Shown here piece after piece: positions 34,087 to 42,011 of a DNA stretch of 64,000 bases. A program made the translations under genes and the position numbers. The notes below the pieces were generated by a model. It did not search any database. It was given only the letters and a program-made list of their open reading frames with translations, and was not told where the DNA came from. This DNA comes from an uncultured Bacteroides sp. (GTDB lineage: Bacteria > Bacteroidota > Bacteroidia > Bacteroidales > Bacteroidaceae), in contig CAAFTU010000055.1 of the NCBI GenBank assembly GCA_900766005.1, forward strand, positions 26,876 to 90,875, given 5' to 3'. Numbering within the stretch: the stretch's first letter is position 1; every line of letters begins with the position of its first letter.

Positions 34087-35409
34087 TTATATCTTTTTAT
34101 TCTGCCATTTTGCTTTTTTGAAATAAATATAACTCGTAAGCAGCAGCAGGGTATAGTACAGAATCTCAATCGTAAAGCAAATTTCCACCGGCGCCTTGAT
34201 AATCATGCCGATAAAAATGATGTACGAACCGTAGATGGCAATCGTAATGGTTTCGAGCAGCAGCGCAGCCTGCGTATTGCCCGTACCGGATATGCCGTTG
34301 AACACCACATTCGCCACCGAAGCAATCAGCATGGCGATGCAGATGACATGCACCGAAGAGATGGAGTCGGCCACCAGGACAGGATCACTGGTATATACCG
34401 ACAGCAGAAGCTGCGGATACAAAGCCGTAACGGCCACCATCCCCAGCATGATGAAAAACGAGAAACGGGCAATTTTGTTGATGAGCGGTATCACATGATG
34501 CACACCTCCCGCCCCAATGACATTGCTCACCAGGCTGTTGGCCGTAGTGGCCAAGGAGTTGACCGGAATCAGCATCACCACATAGATGCTCCGCACGATA
34601 TTGGCAATGGCCAGCTCGCGCTGTCCGAGGCGTTCGATAGCCACGAAAAAGACAAACCACGTACCCATGGAAAGGAAATACTGCATCATCGTGAAGCAGG
34701 AAATGCTCAGGATGCGCATCAGCAGAGCCGAGTCGAACGTATGGATGCGGTTCAGTCCGTATTTCTTCAAATCAACTGTGAAATAGGTGTAGATGAGGAA
34801 GAAAAGAATGGAAGAAGCCTCAGCCAGCACAGAAGCAATGGCTGCACCCTTGACTCCCATCTCCGGAAATCCCCATTTACCGAAAATCAACACATAGTCG
34901 AGCACCACATTCGTGAGCGCCATCACCACAGCATTGATGGTCAACACCTTGGTACGGGTGATGCCGATATACAAGGCACGGAACATGACATTGACAAAGG
35001 AGAAGAAAAAGCCGTAGATGCGCCAGTCGAGAAAGACCATCGTTTCGTCATAAATGGCCTCTGAAGAGACAAGCAGCCTCATGATACTTCCTCCGAATGC
35101 CTTGGTCAGACCAAAGAGCAACAGCGCCATGAAAGACAGAAACATCACACCCTGCATCATCACCGGCCCCACATCCGTGTAGCGCCCTTCCCCATTGCGG
35201 CGGGCAATCACGATCTGCGAACCGGTGCTGAATCCGAACGCAATGGTAAAGATACAGATATAAAACAGTCCACCCATAGCAGAAGCCCCCAAGGCCACCT
35301 CATTGACGTGGCCCAGGAAAGCTGTATCGGTAACATTGATTACATTTTGTGCCAGCAAGCTCAACAGTATCGGATAACTGACACTCCAGATTTGTTTGTT
35401 GGTATACAT
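34087..35409 (-). CDS. MATE-family efflux transporter
   Basis: A 440-residue inner membrane protein with about 12 helices. The N-terminal SYPILLSLLAQNVINVTDTA and FLGHVNEVALGASAMGGLFY are characteristic of MATE (MatE/DinF-like) cation-coupled multidrug exporters. The second half repeats the pattern (GTWFVFFVAIERLGQRELAI). Substrate unknown. It starts 6 bp after the stop of the sulfatase gene on the same strand, so both come from the sulfatase promoter. Confidence 0.92.
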   Translation of the reverse strand: MYTNKQIWSVSYPILLSLLAQNVINVTDTAFLGHVNEVALGASAMGGLFYICIFTIAFGFSTGSQIVIARRNGEGRYTDVGPVMMQGVMFLSFMALLLFGLTKAFGGSIMRLLVSSEAIYDETMVFLDWRIYGFFFSFVNVMFRALYIGITRTKVLTINAVVMALTNVVLDYVLIFGKWGFPEMGVKGAAIASVLAEASSILFFLIYTYFTVDLKKYGLNRIHTFDSALLMRILSISCFTMMQYFLSMGTWFVFFVAIERLGQRELAIANIVRSIYVVMLIPVNSLATTANSLVSNVIGAGGVHHVIPLINKIARFSFFIMLGMVAVTALYPQLLLSVYTSDPVLVADSISSVHVICIAMLIASVANVVFNGISGTGNTQAALLLETITIAIYGSYIIFIGMIIKAPVEICFTIEILYYTLLLLTSYIYFKKAKWQNKKI

Positions 35410-35415
35410 AAATCG

Positions 35416-36879
35416 TTATTTTCTTGGTCTATATTCCCTTACACAGGGTCCTTCATGATGAGGATACCCCGGTGTATGCTGCCGGCTGCGCGCATCGGTA
35501 TCCACCTTCAGGCTGCGGTAATCATCCTTGGAGCGAACGATATAGTCATCCAGCATCGCCCGGTGTTCGGCCAGAATCTTGGCGTATTTCGGATTTTTGG
35601 CCAGGTTGACCTTTTCACCCGGATCCTTCTTCATGTCGTAAAGTTCCTCCCCGTTGCCTTCCAGATAATGCGTGTACTTATATCTCGGTCCGCGCACCAT
35701 ACGCCCCGGAGTCGTGATATATCCATACTCTGTGTGCCATTCAGACACAACATACGGATGCGTCTTCTCCTGCTTATCGCCCCTCAAAGTAGGCGCCAGG
35801 CTGATACCGGCTTTATCGGCCGGCGTTGCAATGCCCGCCAGGTCACACAGCGTAGGCAGCAGGTCAATGGTAGGCTGGGTCAGAAACTGGTCTACCGGCT
35901 TTTTCTGCTGCTTGATGCCCGGTCCGGCAAAGATAAACGGAATGTTGGTCATCTCATCATAGAAACTGATATGCTTGGTCACCATGCGGTGTGATGCCAT
36001 ACCGTCGCCATGATCGGCCATAAAGACAATAATCGTATTCTTGCCCGCAGGAGTGGAATAGAGCGCATCGAGCACCTGCGTAATCTGCTTGGACACCATC
36101 TTGGTGTAGTGCTGGAAAGCAGCGATATACTGCCGATACTGCTCGTCTGTCCAATGAGAAGCCTGCGTCATGCGGCGATGTGTACAGCAGATATACTGCA
36201 CCGGCACCGGCACATTGCTCCAGTCTTCCACATCAAAGTTGTCCGGCAAAGGCGGCAACTCTCCCTTGAACGACAGCGCCTGTTTGCCCTCGTTGGCTCC
36301 CACGAAGCCGCAGATGTTGTGAGGATTCTGGAAATCGGCCACACAGATAAACGGCTGCTGCGGCGGATTGCTCAGATAAGCCACGGCATCTTCACACGTG
36401 CCCACATCAAGGAAGCTGTCGTTGTTGACCGGAAATTCCGGATCGGTAAACGGCTTGGCCACGGGTTCTTTATGTTTAAATCCTCTCAGTGCACCCATAT
36501 CGTGCGTCTTTCCGAAATGCACTGCATCATAGCCATTCTCCGAAAAGACACTTCCCAAAGTAGGGACATGGTTGGGCAGCGGCTGGTTGGTGGGTTCCGC
36601 AGAGTTGGAACGCACGTTTGTCTGGTGAGGCATCAAGCCGCTCCACAAAGCTGCACGCGACGGCTGACTCAGCGGACATCCTACATACGCATTGGAAAAA
36701 ACGACTCCCCTGAAAGCCACTTCATCAATCGGGTCGGTACAACCTTTTGTATGTCCGTATGCTCCGACCACGCGCTGTGTGAGATGGTCACATTGAATAA
36801 TCAGAAAGTTCGGCTTTTCTTGTGCCTGGACTGCTACACCACAAAAGGCCAGCCCCATGAAAGGATAAAAGGTCTTCAT
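35416..36879 (-). CDS. Secreted sulfatase, Ser-type
   Basis: A 487-residue exported enzyme. The start at 36879 gives signal peptide MKTFYPFMGLAFCGVAVQAQ, followed by EKPNFLIIQCDHLTQRVVGA, the N-terminal metal-binding part. The sulfatase signature CPLSQPSRAALWSG places Ser71 as the residue converted to formylglycine, so an anaerobic maturase (anSME type) is needed; none is in the window. Further metal and substrate blocks are VHFGKTHDMGALRG and IIVFMADHGDGMASHRMVTK. Family S1 sulfatases remove sulfate from host or algal glycans. It is first in an operon with the MATE transporter; the functional link is unclear. Confidence 0.9.
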   Translation of the reverse strand: MKTFYPFMGLAFCGVAVQAQEKPNFLIIQCDHLTQRVVGAYGHTKGCTDPIDEVAFRGVVFSNAYVGCPLSQPSRAALWSGLMPHQTNVRSNSAEPTNQPLPNHVPTLGSVFSENGYDAVHFGKTHDMGALRGFKHKEPVAKPFTDPEFPVNNDSFLDVGTCEDAVAYLSNPPQQPFICVADFQNPHNICGFVGANEGKQALSFKGELPPLPDNFDVEDWSNVPVPVQYICCTHRRMTQASHWTDEQYRQYIAAFQHYTKMVSKQITQVLDALYSTPAGKNTIIVFMADHGDGMASHRMVTKHISFYDEMTNIPFIFAGPGIKQQKKPVDQFLTQPTIDLLPTLCDLAGIATPADKAGISLAPTLRGDKQEKTHPYVVSEWHTEYGYITTPGRMVRGPRYKYTHYLEGNGEELYDMKKDPGEKVNLAKNPKYAKILAEHRAMLDDYIVRSKDDYRSLKVDTDARSRQHTPGYPHHEGPCVREYRPRK

Positions 36880-36912
36880 GTTACGATAGAATAAAGTAAA
36901 GTTAATTTGGAG

Positions 36913-36920
36913 CAAAAATA
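36913..36920 (-). promoter_or_regulatory. -7 box of the sulfatase-MATE operon
   Basis: TATTTTTG on the minus strand, 33 bp before the sulfatase start codon. Confidence 0.5.
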
Positions 36921-36995
36921 AGAAAAAAAAGGGAGGAAGTGAAAAGCTGATGTCCGTTTGAACGATAATGAAAGCAATTTCCACAAAAATAAAAC

Positions 36996-37042
36996 AAACG
37001 GTGCACCAACCGCTTTCAGAAGACGCGACTGATGCACCGTTT
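36996..37042 (-). terminator. Terminator of rho
   Basis: aaacggtgca pairs perfectly with tgcaccgttt around a 27-base loop. On the minus strand it is followed by TTTGTTTTATTTTTG, about 115 bp past the rho stop codon. Confidence 0.8.
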
Positions 37043-37112
37043 AATTTTATCTATCATACAATCTGGATCAATTACACAAACGTATATCTCAGCAGATTGC
37101 TTATAAAGAATC

Positions 37113-37168
37113 CAGGTTCTTTTATGAATTCATAATTGTCATGAGTTCAGGTTCTTTTAAGAATTCAT
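37113..37168. repeat. 21-bp direct repeat containing the rho stop codon
   Basis: Copies at 37113-37133 and 37148-37168 differ at one base. On the minus strand they read ATGAATTCTTAAAAGAACCTG (true gene end, with Met, Asn, Ser and the TAA stop) and the same with A for T. A further partial copy with gaattcatc lies inside the gene end. Confidence 0.85.
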
Positions 37169-39319
37169 GCTCATCAAGAATTCATCATTATCTTTCGTCT
37201 TTTCCAGACGGTCTTTCACGAAATCCATCGCCTCAATAGGATTCATATCGGCCAAGTACTTACGCAGAATCCACATACGGTCGAGCGTAGTCTTGTCGAG
37301 CAGCAAGTCGTCCCGGCGTGTGCTGGAAGCAGTGATGTTGACAGCAGGGAAGATACGTTTGTTGGACAGGTTGCGGTCGAGCTGCAACTCCATGTTACCC
37401 GTACCCTTGAATTCTTCAAAGATAACCTCATCCATCTTCGAACCTGTATCAATCAAAGCTGTCGCAATGATAGTGAGCGACCCGCCGTTCTCAATGTTAC
37501 GTGCCGCACCGAAGAAACGCTTGGGCTTGTGCAGTGCATTGGCATCCACACCACCCGAAAGCACCTTGCCGGAAGCTGGAGAAACGGTGTTGTATGCACG
37601 GGCCAGACGCGTAATAGAGTCGAGGAAAATCACCACATCGTGTCCACATTCCACCAGACGTTTGGCTTTTTCCAACACAATGCCGGCAATCTTCACATGG
37701 CGCTCAGCCGGTTCGTCGAACGTAGAAGCAATCACTTCAGCATTCACACTGCGAGCCATGTCGGTTACTTCCTCCGGACGTTCATCAATCAAAAGCATAA
37801 TCATATACACTTCCGGATGGTTGGCTGCAATGGCATTGGCAATATCCTTCATCAAAATCGTCTTACCAGTCTTGGGCTGAGCCACGATCAGCGCACGCTG
37901 ACCTTTACCGATAGGAGCAAAGAGGTCGACAATACGGACAGACAAGTTGTCTGAATAACCGCCTTTGCAGAGTTTGAATTTCTCATCCGGGAACAAAGGA
38001 GTGAGATGTTCGAAAGGAACGCGGTCGCGCACAAAAGCTGCATCACGGCCGTTGATTTTAGAAACCTTTACGAGCGGGAAATACTTTTCGCCTTCCTTCG
38101 GCGGACGGATAACACCTTCTACCACATCCCCTGTCTTCAAGCCGAACAGCTTGATCTGCGACTGAGACACATAGATATCATCGGGAGAAGAAAGGTAGTT
38201 GTAATCAGAAGAACGCAAGAATCCATATCCATCCTGCATGATTTCCAACACACCTACGCCGCTGAGGATATCGTCAAACTCATAAGCCTTTTCACGCTCG
38301 GGAGCTCTGCGTTCCTGCTGAACAGGCGCATTATCACCGCCATTGTTCGACGGATTATTGTTATTATTATTGTTATTGTTGTTGTTATTGTTGCGCGTCA
38401 TCGCCGAACGCTGCTGGTTCTGGCTGTTATTCCGCTGGAAATTGGAGTTGTTGTTATTGTTGCTGCCGTTGTTGTTGTTATTATTGTTGTTATTGTTGCT
38501 GGCAGCGTTGTTGTTATTGTTGTCGCGCGGACGCACAATGCGCGGACGAGGCTGATGAGCCGGTTGCTGAGATTGAGAAGCAGCGCCGTTATTGGGATTT
38601 ACAGGTTCCACCTTGGTAGCTTCAAACTTACCAAAAAGTTCTGAAGGAAGTTCCACTTTTTCTGAAGGTAAGTCCTCGATAGGAATAAATTCATTGTCAT
38701 TCATTGCAGCCAGAAGTGCATTTTCATCATCGGCTACCCGTGTCTCTTTTTTCTTTTTGTCTGCAGCTGCCGGAACAGATTCTTCCGACTGGCTTGCAGC
38801 CGCTTTTCTTTCCGCATTCTTGGCAGCGGGTTCAGCACCTCTCTGGGGAGCAGCCTCATTTACAGCCTCATCTGCAGTTCCCTCCTGAACTGCCGGTTTG
38901 CCGTTTTCGGCCTCTTTCTTTGCCGAAGCAGTCTTGCGCGGGCGTCCCACCTTGCGCTTCGGAGCAGCCTCCTCGTCAGAGCCGGCAGCTCCCTCCTTTG
39001 TTTCTACTTTCGATTCCTGTTTAGCCTTTGCCGGAGCAGCAGTCTCTTTAGCAGCCTCTCCCTCTTTCACAGCAGGAGCCGCTTTCTCTTCTTTCTTGGC
39101 AGAAGTAGTGCGAGAGCGCTTCTTTTTGTCTTCCTTTCTTTCTTCTTTCAGTTTTTCTGCAGCCACTTTCTTGGTAGCTCCTACAATTGCCTGTTCGTCG
39201 AGTATCTTGTAGACAAGGTCTTCCTTCTTAAAGGAGTCTGCCTTTTTGATGCCCAACTCTTTGGCTATAGATTGAAGTTCCGACAATTCTTTGTCGTTTA
39301 GTTGAATGATATTATACAT
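37157..39319 (-). CDS. rho: Transcription termination factor Rho with long disordered insertion
   Basis: A 720-residue hexameric RNA helicase that ends transcription. Residues 1-45 form a Rho N-terminal SAP-like domain. Residues 46-345 are a low-complexity insertion: Lys/Glu/Ala-rich first, with a GRPRK AT-hook-like motif near residue 127, then two Asn-only runs (about residues 266-330). The RNA-binding cold-shock-like domain follows (about 350-430) and then the ATPase core with KGQRALIVAQPKTGKT, LIDERPEEVTD and GGVDANALHKPKRFFGAARN. Usual Rho is about 420 residues. Rho of B. thetaiotaomicron has a comparable disordered insertion reported to drive condensate formation. The Asn runs come from AAC/AAT triplet repeats (38345-38525). 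Confidence 0.97.
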   Translation of the reverse strand: MYNIIQLNDKELSELQSIAKELGIKKADSFKKEDLVYKILDEQAIVGATKKVAAEKLKEERKEDKKKRSRTTSAKKEEKAAPAVKEGEAAKETAAPAKAKQESKVETKEGAAGSDEEAAPKRKVGRPRKTASAKKEAENGKPAVQEGTADEAVNEAAPQRGAEPAAKNAERKAAASQSEESVPAAADKKKKETRVADDENALLAAMNDNEFIPIEDLPSEKVELPSELFGKFEATKVEPVNPNNGAASQSQQPAHQPRPRIVRPRDNNNNNAASNNNNNNNNNNGSNNNNNSNFQRNNSQNQQRSAMTRNNNNNNNNNNNNNPSNNGGDNAPVQQERRAPEREKAYEFDDILSGVGVLEIMQDGYGFLRSSDYNYLSSPDDIYVSQSQIKLFGLKTGDVVEGVIRPPKEGEKYFPLVKVSKINGRDAAFVRDRVPFEHLTPLFPDEKFKLCKGGYSDNLSVRIVDLFAPIGKGQRALIVAQPKTGKTILMKDIANAIAANHPEVYMIMLLIDERPEEVTDMARSVNAEVIASTFDEPAERHVKIAGIVLEKAKRLVECGHDVVIFLDSITRLARAYNTVSPASGKVLSGGVDANALHKPKRFFGAARNIENGGSLTIIATALIDTGSKMDEVIFEEFKGTGNMELQLDRNLSNKRIFPAVNITASSTRRDDLLLDKTTLDRMWILRKYLADMNPIEAMDFVKDRLEKTKDNDEFLMSMNS
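38345..38525 (-). repeat. Asn-coding triplet repeats within rho
   Basis: Two blocks of AAC/AAT codons on the minus strand, separated by a Gln/Ser/Arg-rich part. The mixed codon use means these are not pure slippage tracts, which suggests selection for the Asn residues. Confidence 0.85.
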
Positions 39320-39464
39320 ATAATATGGTAAGTTATTAATTTTTTAGCAGAATTCGGGCTATCTGATTACAGCCTATAGCTACTACTTTATGCGAGCTAA
39401 TTCTATTTCTTTTAATATGAATATGGGGTATGTTGCGTTGAACTGTAGAATGTATCAACGGCGG

Positions 39465-39472
39465 CAAAGATA
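39465..39472 (-). promoter_or_regulatory. -7 box of rho
   Basis: TATCTTTG on the minus strand, giving a leader of about 140 nt before the rho ATG, long enough for autoregulation by Rho itself. This last point is inference. Confidence 0.5.
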
Positions 39473-39527
39473 ATGTTTTTTTTTATGGTTTCATAAACAA
39501 TCAATCATTTTTTTCCATTCAAAAGCG

Positions 39528-39535
39528 TATCTTTG
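39528..39535 (+). promoter_or_regulatory. -7 box of the flavodoxin-ferredoxin gene
   Basis: TATCTTTG, 20 bp before the ATG at 39556, divergent from the rho promoter. Confidence 0.55.
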
Positions 39536-39555
39536 CTTCATTAAAGAAAAAGATT

Positions 39556-40392
39556 ATGACTATTAATGAAGCTTATGTGATTTATTTCTCGCCTACACAT
39601 ACTTCTAAACAAGTTGCAGAGGCGATTGTTCGGGGAACTGGCATAAAAAAAGTAACCCCCATCGATATTACCCGTCAAGCAGCAGCCGACCTGGTGATTC
39701 CGGCAACGGCACTCACCCTCATTGCCGTTCCGGTCTACGGTGGACACGTAGCACCGCTGGCTATGAGCCGCTTACAGTCTATCAAAGGAACCGATTCGCC
39801 CACGGTACTGACAGTAGTTTACGGCAACCGTGCTTATGAAAAAGCACTGATGGAACTGGATGCGTGGGCTGTGAAACAGGGTCTGAAAGTCATTGCAGGA
39901 GCCACCTTTATCGGCGAACACTCCTACAGCAACGAGTCGTACCCCATCGCCGCCGGACGTCCCGACAAACACGACCTCGATTTGGCCCAAACATTCGGAG
40001 CGCAGATACAAGAAAAAATAGAAAAAGCAACGCAGGCCGACCACCTGTATGCCGTTGATGCGCGTGCCATCCAGCGCCCCAAACAACCTTTCTTCCCCTT
40101 GTTCCGCTTCTTGGGAAAGGTGGTCAAGCTACGGAAAAGCGGCACTCCCCTGCCCCGTGCCCCTTGGATAAGAGACGAAGAAGCCTGTACGCATTGCGGA
40201 GCGTGTGCTAAAGCCTGTCCCGCCGGTGCCATCACCTTGGGAGACGAACTGCATACTGACGAAAGCAAGTGTATCAAGTGCTGCGCCTGCGTGAAGATCT
40301 GCCCGCAAAAAGACAGAGTATACGACACCCCCTTTGCAGCCCTGCTGGCCGATTGTTTCAAAAAACAGAAAGAACCTCAGACACTTCTGTAG
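39556..40392 (+). CDS. EFR1-type protein: flavodoxin domain fused to a 2[4Fe-4S] ferredoxin
   Basis: A 278-residue cytoplasmic redox protein. Residues 5-150 are a flavodoxin-like fold, with YFSPTHTSKQVAEAI as the FMN phosphate loop and AVPVYGGHVAPLAM. The C-terminus has two ferredoxin clusters, CTHCGACAKACPAGAI and CIKCCACVKICPQKD. This arrangement is the EFR1 family common in anaerobes. It probably passes low-potential electrons between flavin and iron-sulfur carriers; the partner is unknown. Single gene, convergent with tilS. Confidence 0.88.
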   Translation: MTINEAYVIYFSPTHTSKQVAEAIVRGTGIKKVTPIDITRQAAADLVIPATALTLIAVPVYGGHVAPLAMSRLQSIKGTDSPTVLTVVYGNRAYEKALMELDAWAVKQGLKVIAGATFIGEHSYSNESYPIAAGRPDKHDLDLAQTFGAQIQEKIEKATQADHLYAVDARAIQRPKQPFFPLFRFLGKVVKLRKSGTPLPRAPWIRDEEACTHCGACAKACPAGAITLGDELHTDESKCIKCCACVKICPQKDRVYDTPFAALLADCFKKQKEPQTLL

Positions 40393-40462
40393 CAGATAAT
40401 TACATATAAAAAAAAACAGCACATCTGCAGCAGACAGTTGCCGGTGTATCCATGATGGATCT

Positions 40463-41740
40463 TCAGACAATTTCATAAATCACCACCCGCCGGGTGTTTT
40501 CATCTATCCGGAAGCGATTGTCTGTTCGCTCGCCCACCAGCCACGCTATGCGGTTGCCGCAGCACAGCACCCACTGCTGTTCTTTTTGGCTGAGTGAAAA
40601 TTTACGGTCGGTCAGATAATCGCTTACTTTTTTCCTGCCTCTCATGCCGAAGGGCACAAACACATCGCCGGTCTGCCACTTCCGGCAACACACCTCTCCC
40701 TCCAGTTTGTCCGCATCAAAGCAAGCCACATTCTTCTGACGCGGAATCTGGAAGTCGGCCGTATACGCCCGCTCTTCCCTCCGCAACCGGAAAGGAGGCT
40801 CTTCAGCCCCATCTGCCGGCAGCGGTTCCACCAGCAAACAATCCCGGTCTCGGACTACCCGCCAGTTCCGGCTACAGAAAAACTTGCCCGGCTGTCCGGC
40901 TACAGAACGGAAAATATCCTTTATCTGCGCCGAATTAAAGCCCAGCGGATGCAGCACTTCAAACAAAAAAGCCTCCGGTGCCGGCTCCTTCAGCAGCTCG
41001 GCTATCCGTATCCCCTTCTCCGTCATCATGCGCGCCTTGGCTTCTTCCATATACCTATTATATATAGCAAAGACATCACCGAGATAATTGCTCGTTTCCA
41101 TCAGCCCTTTCTTCACCGAAGGATTCACCGTCTGCATGAGCGGAAGAAGATGCAGACGAATCTTATTGCGCGTAAACTCATCCTCCAGATTGGTGCTGTC
41201 GGTCACATAATCCTGACCGATTGCCTGGAGATAATGCAGGATTTCCTCCCGGCTGACACACAGCAGCGGACGCACGATACACCCGTTGCGCGGACGGATA
41301 CCCAGCAATCCGGCTATGCCCGTGCCCCGAATCAGGTTCAGCAGCAGCGTCTCCACACTGTCGTCTTGATGATGGGCCACAGCCACTACTTCGGCCCCGA
41401 CCTCCTGCCTCAGCTGCTCAAACCAATCGTAGCGCAACGCTCTGGCAGCCATTTCAATTGATACATGATGGGTGGCTGCATACCCGGCAGTGTCGAAATC
41501 CACTGTATGAAGACAAACGCCCAACCGCTGACACAAACCACGCACAAAACGCTCATCCCTGTCGGACTCTTCACCGCGCAGATGAAAATTACAATGCGCC
41601 GCCTCCAGAGAATAACCGGCCCGATGCAGCACACACAACAAAGCCACCGAATCAGCTCCACCACTCAAAGCCACCAGCACTTTCGCATCGGGCTGCAACA
41701 GCTGCTCCTTTTCTATAAATTGTTTTACTCGCTCTTCCAT
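40463..41740 (-). CDS. tilS: tRNA(Ile)-lysidine synthetase
   Basis: A 425-residue ATP-dependent enzyme that adds lysine to C34 of tRNA-Ile(CAU), switching its codon reading from AUG to AUA. The PP-loop SGGADSVALLCVLH is near residue 26. The family blocks AHCNFHLRGEESDRDERF and VAVAHHQDDSVETLLLNLIR follow, then RPLLCVSREEI. The C-terminal TilS domain ends QWVLCCGNRIAWLVGERTDN. Length is normal. Essential in most bacteria. Single gene with a leader of about 140 nt. Confidence 0.96.
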   Translation of the reverse strand: MEERVKQFIEKEQLLQPDAKVLVALSGGADSVALLCVLHRAGYSLEAAHCNFHLRGEESDRDERFVRGLCQRLGVCLHTVDFDTAGYAATHHVSIEMAARALRYDWFEQLRQEVGAEVVAVAHHQDDSVETLLLNLIRGTGIAGLLGIRPRNGCIVRPLLCVSREEILHYLQAIGQDYVTDSTNLEDEFTRNKIRLHLLPLMQTVNPSVKKGLMETSNYLGDVFAIYNRYMEEAKARMMTEKGIRIAELLKEPAPEAFLFEVLHPLGFNSAQIKDIFRSVAGQPGKFFCSRNWRVVRDRDCLLVEPLPADGAEEPPFRLRREERAYTADFQIPRQKNVACFDADKLEGEVCCRKWQTGDVFVPFGMRGRKKVSDYLTDRKFSLSQKEQQWVLCCGNRIAWLVGERTDNRFRIDENTRRVVIYEIV

Positions 41741-41877
41741 TTGATTCTATAAAAAACGCTACCGTTCTCCGTTACAACGATGCTTTCCTTTTCCCATGCA
41801 AAAAAAATCCATTGCAATCCTTCATACAACAACATCCGCTGCACCCTCACATGCAAAAAGAATAGCATCCCATCCTG

Positions 41878-41885
41878 CAAAGATA
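41878..41885 (-). promoter_or_regulatory. -7 box of tilS
   Basis: TATCTTTG on the minus strand, about 138 bp before the tilS start. It is divergent from the feoAB promoter. Confidence 0.5.
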
Positions 41886-41961
41886 ATCTTTTCTCCCCGT
41901 ATCTGGCAGTTTCTTGATTTTTCCCGTTTCCCGATCCGTTATTTAAAAACAATCTAAATAA

Positions 41962-41993
41962 TTTGCATGCTAAAAAGTTATGAATTATATTTG
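41962..41993 (+). promoter_or_regulatory. Promoter of feoAB
   Basis: TTTG at 41962-41965, a 20-bp spacer, TATATTTG at 41986-41993, then the ATG 19 bp later. No obvious Fur box was recognised. Confidence 0.65.
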
Positions 41994-42011
41994 CCAAAAA
42001 TTTTGAATAGT

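Noticed and set aside
38343..38555. Poly-Leu frame on the plus strand
   Set aside because: It is the complement of the Asn codons of rho.
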